A stretch of DNA of 64,000 nt from an uncultured Eubacteriales bacterium (lineage in GTDB: Bacteria > Bacillota > Clostridia > Oscillospirales > CAG-272), in contig CAKSDZ010000003.1 of assembly GCA_934446365.1 (NCBI GenBank), forward strand, positions 124,001-188,000, in the 5' to 3' direction. Made by a program: the position numbers and the translations under genes. Positions 42,908-52,025 of the stretch are shown here, piece by piece. Below the pieces are notes generated by a model. It ran no database searches. It was not told the DNA's origin and saw only the letters and a list, made by a program, of their open reading frames with translations. The first letter of the stretch is position 1, and each line of letters opens with the position of its first letter.

Positions 42908-44860
42908 TTATGGCCGCATACCGCCGCCTTTGCCGCCGGGATCACCGCCGATTCCTCCGCCGATTCCGCCCTGCCCGCCGCCGAAGCCGCCGCCGGAGGA
43001 GCCGTAAAGATTCGAGGTCATCGTGATCTGTGTGATCACGGTGCCGCCCGTTTTTGTCGTGTTCTGTGCGAAGCCGTTTTCATCGGCATCTGTAATCACG
43101 GCGCCGCTGTACAGCGTGTAGGTACTTCCGCTTTGGATACCGGGCGCCGTGATGACAGCCGACTGATAGCTTTTGGGCGCGGTAAAGGATGCGATTACGG
43201 TGCCGTCGGCATCACAGATGCAAAAGCTCTGTCCGGCGGACTGGGTGGAGAAGCTGCAAAGAATAGCCCCCTGATTTTCCGCCGAGGAGAAGCCCTGCGC
43301 CATTCCGGAGGAGCCGAGCGCAATCACAATGCCGCCCGTGACGGTGCCCGAGGTTTCATAATCGATGGCGCCGTTTCCGCTGTTTGTCGGCCCTGCGACG
43401 AGCGTGATGCCGCCTGTGACCGTAAGCGTGCCGTTGGAGTCGATGCCGTCGCCGGAGGCGTCGACGACGATATAGCCGCCGGATATCGTGATGGTTCCGG
43501 TCGAGCCGGTGAACATCCCCTGACCCGGTCTGCCGCCAAGCGATGAGCTGTCGTTTCCGCCCGCGCCGTTGATTCCGTCGTCGGACGCGACAATGGAGAT
43601 GACCCCGCCGGATATTGTGACGTTTGTGGCTTCTATGCCCTCATAGCTTTTTCCGATATCGATTGTGCCGCCGGAAATGGCGAGATTGGTGTCCGCATGG
43701 ATGCCGTCGTCGCCGGAAAGCAGGGAAAGCACGCCGTTTGTAACGGCGATGTTGCCGTTGCTGTGAATCGAATCGTCGGAGGAATCGATGCGGAAAGTAC
43801 CGTCGGTTATGATAAGCTCCGTGCCCGCTTTAAGCCCTTTGGCGGATTCTTCGTCGGCAGTCGTCTGCGTCGTACCGCCAAAGCCTCCGAAACCGCCCCA
43901 GCTGCCCCAGCCGGAATTCCATCCGCCGTCGGCGCCGGTTGAGGCATTGGCGCTGCCGCCGCCGCTTTCAATGATAAAATCGCCTCCGGTGATGTTCAGC
44001 ACCGTTTCGGCTTGGATGCCGTCATTTCCCGCCGTAATATCGATTGTGCCGCCGGAAATATAGATATAGCCGCGCGAGGTATCCTCGTCGTTGCTCGAGC
44101 GGATTCCGTCGCTTCCGGCGGTGATGCGGATTGTGCCGCCGCCGATTTTGACGCAGTCCTTCCCGTCGATACCGGCTTTGACGGATGTCACCGTGATGAC
44201 GCCGCCCGTGATGATGAGGTCATCCTTTGAGACGATTCCGTGCTTGTAATTGCCGTTTACCGTGAGGCTGCCGCTGCCGTTGACGGTGAGGTCCTCCTTG
44301 GAGAAAAGCGCGGCGTCGAGCGTCGAGCCGTCGTCGACGATTTCATAAGAGCTTCCGTCGGAGAGAAAATTCTCGCTGCCGTCCGCAAGGGTGATGAAAA
44401 CCTTGTCCGCGCACTTGATATAGACGGCGGGACCGTCCGTGCAGGAAAGGGAAACGCCGTCGAATACCAGCTGGATTTTATCCGTTTTGGCCGCGTTTAC
44501 GGTCAGTGTGGCGTCGGTGGCGGCGCCTTTTACAAGATAGGTCCCGGCAGCGGTAATGGTTACGTCTGCTCCGTCTGCCGTGGCTCCTGTGCCCGTCACG
44601 CGGCTGCCGGCCTCGGAAAAGAGAATTTCCGTGGCGGAATTTTCATCATATTCGGTGTTTTCGTCCCGTCCCGAGAAAGAAAAATCCATGCCGTCCGTCT
44701 GCGCGGAATCGATGATGCCGGAGGCGGAGACGGATGTAGAGCCGTCTGTGGACGAAGAGGTCCCCGGGATTTGTCCCGGCGTATCCGAACATGAGGAAAG
44801 AAGCAGGGCTGCCGCCATGCACAGCGACAGGAATAGGGGAATGGCACGCCGTTTTTTCAT
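42908..44860 (-). CDS. beta-helix carbohydrate-binding lipoprotein (Cthe_2159 type)
   Basis: 650 aa. Lipobox LLSSC near residue 24. From residue ~60 the chain is built of repeated strands of the form ITGGxIxITxxxDGIxA, for example ISGGTIDITAGNDGIQAE, typical of the Cthe_2159-type carbohydrate-binding domain with a right-handed beta-helix. Gly-rich low-complexity segments sit at residues ~300-330 and at the C-terminus. Family members bind cellulose or pectin-like polymers, so surface polysaccharide binding is expected. ATG overlaps the DUF4956 stop as ATGA. Confidence 0.82.
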   Translation of the reverse strand: MKKRRAIPLFLSLCMAAALLLSSCSDTPGQIPGTSSSTDGSTSVSASGIIDSAQTDGMDFSFSGRDENTEYDENSATEILFSEAGSRVTGTGATADGADVTITAAGTYLVKGAATDATLTVNAAKTDKIQLVFDGVSLSCTDGPAVYIKCADKVFITLADGSENFLSDGSSYEIVDDGSTLDAALFSKEDLTVNGSGSLTVNGNYKHGIVSKDDLIITGGVITVTSVKAGIDGKDCVKIGGGTIRITAGSDGIRSSNDEDTSRGYIYISGGTIDITAGNDGIQAETVLNITGGDFIIESGGGSANASTGADGGWNSGWGSWGGFGGFGGTTQTTADEESAKGLKAGTELIITDGTFRIDSSDDSIHSNGNIAVTNGVLSLLSGDDGIHADTNLAISGGTIDIGKSYEGIEATNVTISGGVISIVASDDGINGAGGNDSSSLGGRPGQGMFTGSTGTITISGGYIVVDASGDGIDSNGTLTVTGGITLVAGPTNSGNGAIDYETSGTVTGGIVIALGSSGMAQGFSSAENQGAILCSFSTQSAGQSFCICDADGTVIASFTAPKSYQSAVITAPGIQSGSTYTLYSGAVITDADENGFAQNTTKTGGTVITQITMTSNLYGSSGGGFGGGQGGIGGGIGGDPGGKGGGMRP

Positions 44861-45525
44861 AGCTCCTCACTCCTTTCGGCGGCTTCCATAATGGAGATTT
44901 CGAGATTGCCGTTGCGGCAGCGCAGCTCATCGATAAAAGCTTTGGCCGAATCGGCATTTTTCAGTTCAATTCGATAAAGAAGCTTGTAGAGGCTTCCCAT
45001 ATTGCTGGTTTTGACGCTCAAAAGCTTGCGGCTTTTCGTATATTCGTCGAACAGATCGTCGAACGCGCCGCTGAAATTCAGGGTTTCCGGAACGGTTATG
45101 TGAAGCTCCGTCATTTTTTCACCGGGAATCCGGAGGCTCATGAAAAGAAGCATCACGGCGCACACGATGACGGTAAAAACAATCGCGATTCCGACGTAAC
45201 CCGCCGCACAGGCAAGTCCCGCCGTCATGACAAAGAAAATCGAGACGATCTCCTTGGCTTTGCCTGCCACCGAGCGGAAACGGACGAGCGAAAAAGCGCC
45301 CGCGACGGCGATTCCCGTTCCGATATTGCCGTTCACCATGACGATGACGGTCTCGACGACCGCCGGCAGCAGAATCAGACAGACGAGAAAGCTTTTGGAA
45401 ATATGGGAACGGTAGGAGGCGGCTGCCGCAGCCGCGATTCCGCAGATGAGGGCGACCGCGGTGCAGATCAGATAATTTCCGATGGTGACGGTGCCGTTTG
45501 TGATGGAAACAAAGATATCAGGCAT
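44857..45525 (-). CDS. DUF4956 membrane protein
   Basis: 222 aa from ATG 45525, preceded by AAGGAGAT. Four to five N-terminal helices including the hallmark GNIGTGIAVAGAFSLVRFRS, then a soluble C-terminal alpha/beta part. DUF4956 genes typically accompany VTC-domain genes, as here; the role is unknown but a link with polyphosphate or surface polymer handling is suspected. Middle gene of a three-gene minus-strand operon, overlapping both neighbours. Confidence 0.85.
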   Translation of the reverse strand: MPDIFVSITNGTVTIGNYLICTAVALICGIAAAAAASYRSHISKSFLVCLILLPAVVETVIVMVNGNIGTGIAVAGAFSLVRFRSVAGKAKEIVSIFFVMTAGLACAAGYVGIAIVFTVIVCAVMLLFMSLRIPGEKMTELHITVPETLNFSGAFDDLFDEYTKSRKLLSVKTSNMGSLYKLLYRIELKNADSAKAFIDELRCRNGNLEISIMEAAERSEEL

Positions 45526-46249
45526 AGATAAAATCTCCTTTTTCGGCAGAGGATTTGGTTTCGGCAAGGCCTGTTAAATAGGCTGTGCCGTATTTGGAAA
45601 ACGAGGTGGGGAAAATCCCGTTTTCATCGAGCGCGCGGGAGAGCCATAAGGGCATGGCACCCTCGGTTTTGATCTCCAAAAGGTGTTCGCCGCTGCGTAT
45701 CAGCGGCTTGCCGGCGGTTCCGGCTTCCAAAGATACTTCTGTTTCACGGTATCGGATTCCGGTGTCGAAGGTCAGACGCAGATCGGGCGAGGCTGCGGAA
45801 TAGAACGCCTCACGCTCATAGGAAAGGGAAATCCGCGGCGCAGGCCATCCGTAAAATTTCATCGCTTGGTCGATCTCCCGCATGATCTGCGTATCGGCGG
45901 GTTTTTTCGCGAATGCGAGATATTCCTTGGCTTCTCCGAGCGTCATGGCGATCCGGCGTTTGTATACGACGCCGTCGAATTTTTTTTTGATTTCAAGAAA
46001 AACCGTGCTTCCGACCTGCGGGGGGCCGTAGCTTCGCAGGCGCAGCTTTTCTTTATAGGTATGCGCGTCGATGGAAGCCCGGATGATTCGGTGGTTTGGT
46101 GTATCGAGATAGAGATTGCAGACGGTGCTTTTCCCGTAGGAGTCGGGTATGAGCTTGTCGCGTATCTGTGAAAAAAATCGCGCGTACGTGTTTCCATCCA
46201 AAAGATATTTTTTTTCGACCCGTTTGAAAATACAGATATCGGACGGCAT
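45518..46249 (-). CDS. VTC-domain protein (polyphosphate polymerase type)
   Basis: 243 aa from ATG 46249, after AAAAGGAGGAG. VTC domain residues are visible: RVEKKYLLDGNTY, YLDTPNHRIIRAS, YKEKLRLRSYG, VFLEIKKKFDGVVYKRR, the basic and acidic residues that bind triphosphate in the tunnel fold. Eukaryotic VTC4 makes polyphosphate from ATP; bacterial members are presumed to handle similar substrates. First gene of the operon with DUF4956 and the beta-helix lipoprotein. Confidence 0.87.
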   Translation of the reverse strand: MPSDICIFKRVEKKYLLDGNTYARFFSQIRDKLIPDSYGKSTVCNLYLDTPNHRIIRASIDAHTYKEKLRLRSYGPPQVGSTVFLEIKKKFDGVVYKRRIAMTLGEAKEYLAFAKKPADTQIMREIDQAMKFYGWPAPRISLSYEREAFYSAASPDLRLTFDTGIRYRETEVSLEAGTAGKPLIRSGEHLLEIKTEGAMPLWLSRALDENGIFPTSFSKYGTAYLTGLAETKSSAEKGDFIYA

Positions 46250-46303
46250 GATGCTCCTCCTTTTCATTCCGTTTTTGACTGTGCTTTGATTTTATCGCAT
46301 GAA

Positions 46304-46345
46304 GCTGAAAAAAAGCTGAAAAAAGTATTTCAGCATTTTTTCAGC
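46304..46345. promoter_or_regulatory. four GCTGAAA boxes at 11-bp pitch, candidate response-regulator site
   Basis: GCTGAAA occurs at 46304-46310 and 46315-46321 on the plus strand and, inverted, at 46328-46334 and 46339-46345. Each pair is spaced exactly 11 bp. The cluster lies just upstream of the two-component operon's weak -35 and over the promoter region of the divergent VTC operon. Tandem half-sites near one helical turn are how OmpR-family dimers bind, so this is the likely site of the adjacent regulator. Confidence 0.6.
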
Positions 46346-46362
46346 TTTTTCCTTTACAATGA

Positions 46363-46391
46363 TTGCGCATGGGGATGCGATCGGTTATAAT
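46363..46391 (+). promoter_or_regulatory. promoter of two-component operon
   Basis: TTGCGC (46363-46368), 17 bp, TATAAT (46386-46391). Good -10 with a weak -35, as expected for an activator-dependent promoter. Confidence 0.65.
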
Positions 46392-46426
46392 AAAATCGGA
46401 AATACATAGGAAAGAAGGCGGCGGAC

Positions 46427-47110
46427 ATGCGCATATTGATTGTAGAAGATGAAAAAAGGCTCGCCGATGCGCTGCGGCAGATCCTTTTGGAGCAAAAATA
46501 TTCGGTGGACGTCGTTTTTGACGGCAGGGAAGGCTATGAGTACGCCAAAAGCGGAATCTATGACTGCATGATTCTCGACGTGATGATGCCGCATATGACG
46601 GGCTTTGAGGTGGTTTCCGCTCTGCGGCAGGAAAAAATAGGAACGCCGGTGCTGATGCTGACCGCCCGGGACACGGTCCCCGATAAGGTGAGAGGTCTTG
46701 ACGCCGGTGCGGACGATTATATGACGAAGCCCTTTTCACCGGAGGAGCTGCTTGCGCGCGTTCGGGTGCTGTCGCGGAGAAAGGGCGAGGTGGTGCTGGA
46801 TGAGATGCGGTTTGCCGATATCCTGTTCAATCAGTCGAGTGCGGAGCTTTCCTGCGCCTCGACCGCAAAAAGCATTCGTCTGAATTATAAGGAAGCGGAG
46901 ATGATGAAGCTCTTTTTGGCAAGACCGGAGGGGATTTTATCCAAAGAGGAGCTGATTACAAAAATATGGGGCTATGATTCCGATGCGGGAGACAACAACG
47001 TCGAGGCTTATGTGTCGTTTCTTCGGAAAAAGCTTCTGTATGTAGGCTGCAAAACCGAAATCGTTTCCATCAAAAAGGTCGGATATAAGCTTGAGGTGCC
47101 GGAATGTTAA
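46427..47110 (+). CDS. OmpR-family response regulator
   Basis: 227 aa. Receiver domain with acidic pocket EDE at residues 7-9, phosphoacceptor D51 (ILDVMMP), T79 and K101 (MTKPF), then a winged helix (YKEAEMMKLFLARPEGILSK, NNVEAYVSFLRKKL). Followed by its kinase with a seven-base overlap. Probably controls itself and the divergent VTC operon through the GCTGAAA boxes (inference). Confidence 0.95.
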   Translation: MRILIVEDEKRLADALRQILLEQKYSVDVVFDGREGYEYAKSGIYDCMILDVMMPHMTGFEVVSALRQEKIGTPVLMLTARDTVPDKVRGLDAGADDYMTKPFSPEELLARVRVLSRRKGEVVLDEMRFADILFNQSSAELSCASTAKSIRLNYKEAEMMKLFLARPEGILSKEELITKIWGYDSDAGDNNVEAYVSFLRKKLLYVGCKTEIVSIKKVGYKLEVPEC

Positions 47111-48333
47111 AAAAATTGAAGCATAAATTTATTCTCATCAATATGCTGATGGTCGGATTGGTGATTATCTTCATTTTTACGGCGGTTTGCATTTTGACGT
47201 ATCGCTCCGAAAAGAATGAAATCAAGCGTTCGCTCGAACAAGTGATTTCTCTCAAAGGAAAGGACGAAATTCATATCGGCGGCGCACCGGAAATCGGCGG
47301 CGTCATGCCTTTGCCGTATGTATACGCCTTTTCCGTGCTTGTGGATGAGAACGGAGAAATCACGGGGCGTTATGAAAACGGCGCGGATATGGATGAGGAC
47401 GTTCTTGCGAGCGCAGTCGGGCTTGTCATGGACAGCGATGCTCAGAGCGGGACGCTCCGGAGCTTCGCGCTGATCTACATGAAAAAGAGTATCCCGAATG
47501 GCACCGTGATTGCGTTTGCCTCGCTTGAACCCTTGAAAATCACCATGAAAAATACGGTTTTGATTTCCGTTGCCGCCTGCCTTTCCAGTCTTTTGATTTT
47601 TCTGTATGTCAGCAATGTTTTGGCCGGCTTTGCCATCAAGCCGATTGCGGCGGCATGGCGGCAGCAGAAACAGTTTGTAGCCGACGCATCTCACGACCTG
47701 AAAACGCCTTTGACCGTGATTCTTGCCAATACGGGCATTTTGATGTCACATAAGGAGCAGACTTTGGAATCCCAGCTCAAATGGATTGAAAGCACCGAGG
47801 AGGAGGCGCAGTATATGCGGGGGCTTGTGGACCGCATGCTGGAGCTTGCCAAATCCGAAGATATGGGGACAAAGGCCATGCTTTCCGACCTCGATATCAG
47901 CGAGCTTTCCCAGCGTGTCATTCTGCAATTCGAGCCTGTGGCCTTTGAGAGGCAGGTGACGATTGAAAGCGACATCGCACCGGAGGTCCGTATCAAAGCG
48001 GAGATGGAATCTTATGTCCGTCTTATCCATATCCTGATTGACAACGCGATTAAATACAGCCCGGAGGGCGGACGTGTTACCGTGCGTCTTTCCGTGGCGA
48101 AGCAGACGGCAAGGCTTTCGGTCCACAACGAAGGGGATGCGATACCGGCGGAGGATCTTCCGCATATTTTCGAGCGGTTTTATCGGGCGGATAAGGCGAG
48201 GGGAACCGGCGGATACGGACTCGGTCTTTCCATTGCCAAAAATATTGCCGAGGCGATGGGAGGCAAAATCAGTGCGGAGAGCAGTCCCGCGCGCGGAACG
48301 GTCTTTACGGTCCTGCTTGGGAAATTATCATAA
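47104..48333 (+). CDS. sensor histidine kinase
   Basis: 409 aa. Helix at residues 11-32, an extracytoplasmic sensor of ~115 aa, a second helix at ~150-172, dimerisation domain with H197 (ASHDLKTPL), N-box DNAIKYS, G1 RGTGGYGLGLSIA and G2 ARGTVF. The signal is unknown. Pairs with the upstream regulator; terminator follows at 48348. Confidence 0.95.
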   Translation: MLKKLKHKFILINMLMVGLVIIFIFTAVCILTYRSEKNEIKRSLEQVISLKGKDEIHIGGAPEIGGVMPLPYVYAFSVLVDENGEITGRYENGADMDEDVLASAVGLVMDSDAQSGTLRSFALIYMKKSIPNGTVIAFASLEPLKITMKNTVLISVAACLSSLLIFLYVSNVLAGFAIKPIAAAWRQQKQFVADASHDLKTPLTVILANTGILMSHKEQTLESQLKWIESTEEEAQYMRGLVDRMLELAKSEDMGTKAMLSDLDISELSQRVILQFEPVAFERQVTIESDIAPEVRIKAEMESYVRLIHILIDNAIKYSPEGGRVTVRLSVAKQTARLSVHNEGDAIPAEDLPHIFERFYRADKARGTGGYGLGLSIAKNIAEAMGGKISAESSPARGTVFTVLLGKLS

Positions 48334-48347
48334 ATAAATTAAGATAC

Positions 48348-48379
48348 AAGGCAGGGGAGTGGCCCTGCCTTTGTTTTTT
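48348..48379 (+). terminator. intrinsic terminator of two-component operon
   Basis: AAGGCAGGG, loop GAGTGG, CCCTGCCTT then TGTTTTTT. Confidence 0.9.
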
Positions 48380-48556
48380 GCGCCTTCCTTTAATATTTGA
48401 TGTTAGGATATGTCCGATGGATTCGGAGACGAGCCGAAATTGCAGGAGGCATTTTAAAATTTTTATAAATTTCTTTTTTAGTCGTGTTTGGAATAAATTT
48501 GCCGCTTTCCGTATGGTAATGTAAATATATGTTATATTAGTAAGGAGAAGGCAAAT

Positions 48557-48802
48557 ATGAGAATGTTGATTAAAAATGGGAAAATCAATTCCTGCGGTGA
48601 ACGAATCAAAGAGCTACGACAAACGCTTGGGATTTCTCAGAATGATTTGGCGGTGAAGCTTCAGCTTGTCGGACTTGGCATCACGCAGAAAACGATCAGC
48701 AGGATCGAAACGGGAGATCGTGTCGTCCCCGACTATGAACTGAAATATTTCGCGGAGGCCTTGGGCGTATCGGTAAGCTTTTTGCTTGGCTTGGAACCGT
48801 AA
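48557..48802 (+). CDS. XRE-family HTH regulator
   Basis: 81 aa, essentially one helix-turn-helix domain (ERIKELRQTLGISQNDLAV, ITQKTISRIETGDR). AAGGAG ten bases upstream and a TATATT box near 48530. Lies just outside the integrated element. Role unknown; an AT-rich 220-base gap with the promoter and nothing else visible precedes it. Confidence 0.85.
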   Translation: MRMLIKNGKINSCGERIKELRQTLGISQNDLAVKLQLVGLGITQKTISRIETGDRVVPDYELKYFAEALGVSVSFLLGLEP

Positions 48803-48812
48803 AAGAAAAAGG

Positions 48813-48840
48813 AAAGGGAGAGCGTCCGCTCTCCTTTTTT
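48813..48840 (+). terminator. terminator of the HTH gene
   Basis: GGAGAGC, loop GTCC, GCTCTCC followed by TTTTTT. Confidence 0.88.
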
Positions 48841-48868
48841 GAATGCCGATTGCAATAGAAGAAAAATC

Positions 48869-48944
48869 AAAAACCCTTGCAGAAGCAAGGGTTTTTCCAT
48901 GGAGCTGATAGCCGGAATCGAACCGGCGACCTCATCCTTACCAA
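48869..48944. repeat. left attachment repeat
   Basis: Terminator hairpin (stem AAAAACCCTTGC, loop AGAA) plus the tRNA-Thr 3' half, ending ACCAA at the anticodon loop; then the sequence diverges to CTATAAAT. Loop AGAA differs from CGGA in the right copy, the only two mismatches over 76 bp. Confidence 0.92.
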
Positions 48945-49089
48945 CTATAAATTTTACTTCTTGTCATTTGTGGCAAAGTCTGTTTTTCTTAGGTTTTATG
49001 CGGGTTTTGAGGTTTTCGCCTTTTGTGTCGTTTCGTAATTTTGGGCATTATTTCGTGAAAATAATGCCCAAATAATGCCCAAGAAATTG

Positions 49090-50438
49090 CTATGCTTGCA
49101 ATTCAGATTTGTCCTGATTTCGGCTGCCGAAAACCCGCTCAAATGTATCGCTTGCTTCCTCGTCTTTCTTTTTGAGAGCATGCGCGTAAATGTTCATTGT
49201 TGTCGACGGTTGCGCATGTCCGAGACGATTGGCGACGGTAATGACATCTTTGTTATCGGCGATTAGAAGCGTTGCCGAGGTGTGACGCAGCCCGTGAAGC
49301 GGAATATCGGGGAGGAGCTGCGCTTTTCGCTCTTCATCAGTCAATCGAGCATCGGACATAATAGAGGCGTTATGCGCCGCAATTATATGCTTGAATTTGT
49401 GATACGGTGTTGAAACGTCCATCGGCTTCCCGTTCCATTGCGTAAAAAGCAAGCCGGCTGAATTGTTCCATTTGTCGCCGAGTGCAAGGGCAGCGCTCAT
49501 TTGTTCAATTTGGTATTTTTTTAAGACCGACATCAAAGAATCCGGCATGGTAACCGTCCGAACGGAGTTTCTTGTTTTTGGCTGTTTGATTGTTCGGATT
49601 TTGTTTACATAGCAAACGGATTTGCTTACATCTATCGTCTTGCCGACAAAATCAATATCCTGCCATGTCAAGGCGAGAATTTCGCTTCGGCGCAGTCCTC
49701 CGAAAAGAGCGATATAGAAAAACACCTTAAATTGCAGATCAATGGAGCGCAGCTCCTTGTACTCGTTGACATGATATCCTTTTCCGGTGTCGTCGATTCG
49801 ATCGTGCGCCTTGTAGGTATATTCATATTCCCGATCGAGCGCATCAAGAAAAATTTTTGTCTGTTCCGGTGTGAAATGTTTGATATCGCCGGCAGCGCGG
49901 TTTTTCTTTGGTTTGGTTGCGTGTGCGCATGGGTTTTCTGATATTACCATCCATTGGACGGCCGTTGAAAAAACACTGCTCAAAATCACACTGAATTTTT
50001 GGATCGAAGTTGGGCTATATCATCCCGTTCTGCCATCAAGGCGGCTGCCGTCTTTGGCAAGATCGTTATAAAACGCGGTAATATGGAGCGGGGTGATTTT
50101 CGCTATTTTCAAGTGTCCGAGCTTCGGGATGACAATCTGATTCATGACGCGCTGATACATGGCAAGCGAGGACGCTTCAAGTTGCGATTCTGCATATTCC
50201 GCAAACCATCTTGCGGAGAACTCTGCAAGCGTCAGCTTTTCACCGTTCAAATATTTTCCGCTGATAACTCTTTGTTCAAATTCATAAGCAAAATTTTGCA
50301 ATGCTTTTTGATTTTGTTTTTCAGTCCTCTGCGGGTCAGGCGTAAAGGTCGTCAATTGCACTAACTGTTTGCCGAAAGAATCGTACCCGCAAAACACTTT
50401 CACCCGGTAGGTGTTGCCCCCTTTTCAATATGCGCCAT
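49090..50438 (-). pseudogene. int: tyrosine integrase, inactivated by frameshift and in-frame TGA
   Basis: Reading from ATG 50438 gives MAHIEKGAT, but one extra base in the five-G run (50417-50421) would give the family N-terminus MAHIEKGGNTYRVKV, which then runs on in frame as an arm-binding and core-binding domain. At 50022-50020 a TGA interrupts the frame after DGSRLDGRTG; the same frame continues YSPTSIQKF into the catalytic domain (GLRRSEIL, LHGLRHTSATLL, LGHAQPSTTMNIYAH with the Tyr). Two independent lesions, so the gene is almost surely dead. Adjacent to the left repeat as usual for integrases. Confidence 0.88.
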
Positions 50439-51365
50439 TTATTGACCGCCTTTCATCCAATCGGTGGTGGATATGCTTGTTTTCATGTCGTCAACGCTGA
50501 TTTCGCCGTTTTGACATTTGATAAGCTGTCCTTTTGCGAATGCCGACCAAACCGCGAACCGTTCTTCAAGCCCTTGGATATTGTCTTTGTTCCGTTGCTT
50601 GCGAGCGTTCTGCGTTTTGTAGATTTTGCGGTATTCGCGCAGCACTTCGTCGCCGTTGATCTTGTTTTCATAGCCGATCTGGCGGCATGTGCGATTGCCC
50701 TTGAATATGTTGTTGCAGTAAATTTCATCGGAGCGGGATTCCGGCACGAAGTATTTGCCGCAGTTTTGACAGCGTTTTAATTCAATGCCGCGTCGTTGCA
50801 TTTCCATTGTATCGAATAGAACCAGTTCAGCAATATCCCAAAAATAATAGGTTGTTTGGTTTTTGGATTTATCAAATGAGAACATTGTGATAGCAGGCGG
50901 TGAATTTTCTTGATTCCATAACGCTGTGAAAAAAAACTCCCACTTATACAGGTTATTACTCCATAAATTATGGATTTTTTTAAATGCTTCAAAATTAAAA
51001 TCGCCATTTTCTGAAACATAATTTTTAAAGTTTTGTTCTGAATATTCTACCGCGTCCCAAACGTCTTTTCTTCGGGTTAAAGATTCGATTTCTGTTAGCA
51101 ATGGGTGTAGATTTTTGCTTTCGGCGGTAAGCTCCCCCCATCTGAGTGTCTCGGTCATATGGCTCCACTCGAATATTTTTCCTGTATGTGCACAATATTG
51201 CACATAAGCTATTATTTCTTCATCTCTACTCATTATATTTAACTTTGTCATAGGTTCATCATAAAAATACCCTGGTTCATCTTTTACAAAAAAATATGTT
51301 AATTTATAATCATTTCGCATTTCATCGTTACTGACCACCGAATAGATAAATTTTCCTGAAAGCAT
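50439..51365 (-). CDS. DUF6076-like protein with C-terminal zinc finger
   Basis: 308 aa from ATG 51365 (AAGGAGG upstream; the extension to 51389 lacks a site). C-terminal CQNCGKYFVPESRSDEIYC and following Cys form a zinc knuckle like those of CGNR/DUF6076 proteins. The rest is a divergent alpha/beta protein. AT-richer than its neighbours. It ends exactly before the integrase ATG. Role in the element unknown, possibly regulatory. Confidence 0.65.
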   Translation of the reverse strand: MLSGKFIYSVVSNDEMRNDYKLTYFFVKDEPGYFYDEPMTKLNIMSRDEEIIAYVQYCAHTGKIFEWSHMTETLRWGELTAESKNLHPLLTEIESLTRRKDVWDAVEYSEQNFKNYVSENGDFNFEAFKKIHNLWSNNLYKWEFFFTALWNQENSPPAITMFSFDKSKNQTTYYFWDIAELVLFDTMEMQRRGIELKRCQNCGKYFVPESRSDEIYCNNIFKGNRTCRQIGYENKINGDEVLREYRKIYKTQNARKQRNKDNIQGLEERFAVWSAFAKGQLIKCQNGEISVDDMKTSISTTDWMKGGQ

Positions 51366-51487
51366 TTTATCCTCCTTTTTATTGTCCAAATAATGGTAAA
51401 TGCTCTTTATATGAGTTGTAACGAGTAGACATTTTATATTTGCGTGTCGCCGTTGATTGACTGTCTATAAAATATTTACAAAAAGTC

Positions 51488-51520
51488 TTGACGGCTTGTC
51501 CAATATTTGATACAATATTG
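51488..51520 (+). promoter_or_regulatory. rightward promoter of the element with operator-like repeat
   Basis: TTGACG (51488-51493), 17 bp, TACAAT (51511-51516). CAATATT (51501-51507) and AATATTG (51514-51520) form a perfect 7-bp inverted repeat over the -10, a likely binding site for a regulator such as the 59-aa protein. No gene lies in 51366-51599 apart from this. Confidence 0.65.
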
Positions 51521-51599
51521 TTGTAGACAGTATAACACAATTAAAATGAAAAGTCAACAATGATTTGAAATAAATAAAAAAGAAAGGAAGTTACCACAA

Positions 51600-51779
51600 A
51601 TGACAAACGAAGAGCTGAAACTAAGAGCCGCCGGAGCGGGCGTGAAATTGTGGCAGATTGCCGAAGCGCTGGGGATTGCCGACTGCGCATTTTCGCGCAA
51701 GCTGCGCCGCGAGCTGCCCGACGAGGAAAAAGAGAAGATACTCGCCATCATCGACGAGCTGAAAAAGGAGGTGCAATGA
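51600..51779 (+). CDS. 59-aa Cro-like helix-turn-helix protein
   Basis: ATG 51600 after AGAAAGGAAG; ends TGA 51777-51779. Reads MTNEELKLRAAGAGVKLW then QIAEALGIADCAFSRKLR, an XRE-type recognition helix pair, then an acidic helical tail. Small size and position at the head of the rightward operon fit a phage Cro or early regulator. Two bases separate it from the Xis-like gene. Confidence 0.75.
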   Translation: MTNEELKLRAAGAGVKLWQIAEALGIADCAFSRKLRRELPDEEKEKILAIIDELKKEVQ

Positions 51780-51780
51780 T

Positions 51781-51987
51781 ATGCCGAGGATGCGGACAAT
51801 ATCGGAGGCTTACAAAGAGATCAAGTCCAAAGATGCAAACACGTCGATGACGCCGTATTTCCTGCGCCGGCTTGTCTTGCTGGGGGAGATACCCTCAATC
51901 AAGGCAGGGCGCAAGTATCTTGTCAACATGGACATGCTTGACGCGTATTTGTCCGCAGGCAATTCCGGTTGCGGGGTGAATAGATGA
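51781..51987 (+). CDS. xis: excisionase-like DNA-binding protein
   Basis: 68 aa. Pattern TISEAYKEIK, MTPYFLRRLVLLGEIPSIK, AGRKYLVNMDMLDAYL is that of excisionase/AlpA-type winged helices. Normally helps the integrase excise an element; here the integrase is broken, so any present role may be regulatory. Confidence 0.75.
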   Translation: MPRMRTISEAYKEIKSKDANTSMTPYFLRRLVLLGEIPSIKAGRKYLVNMDMLDAYLSAGNSGCGVNR

Positions 51988-52025
51988 GATTTTACATAGC
52001 ACAGACGGACGGGCGGTGATAAATT

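Noticed and set aside
48898..48944. Second complete tRNA at the left end of the element
   Set aside because: Only the 3' half up to the anticodon loop is present; the 5' half and promoter are missing.
49090..50438. In-frame TGA as selenocysteine or a reassigned codon
   Set aside because: Other genes in the window use TGA as a normal stop, the position is a loop where Gly or Tyr is usual, and no SECIS-like hairpin is evident next to it.
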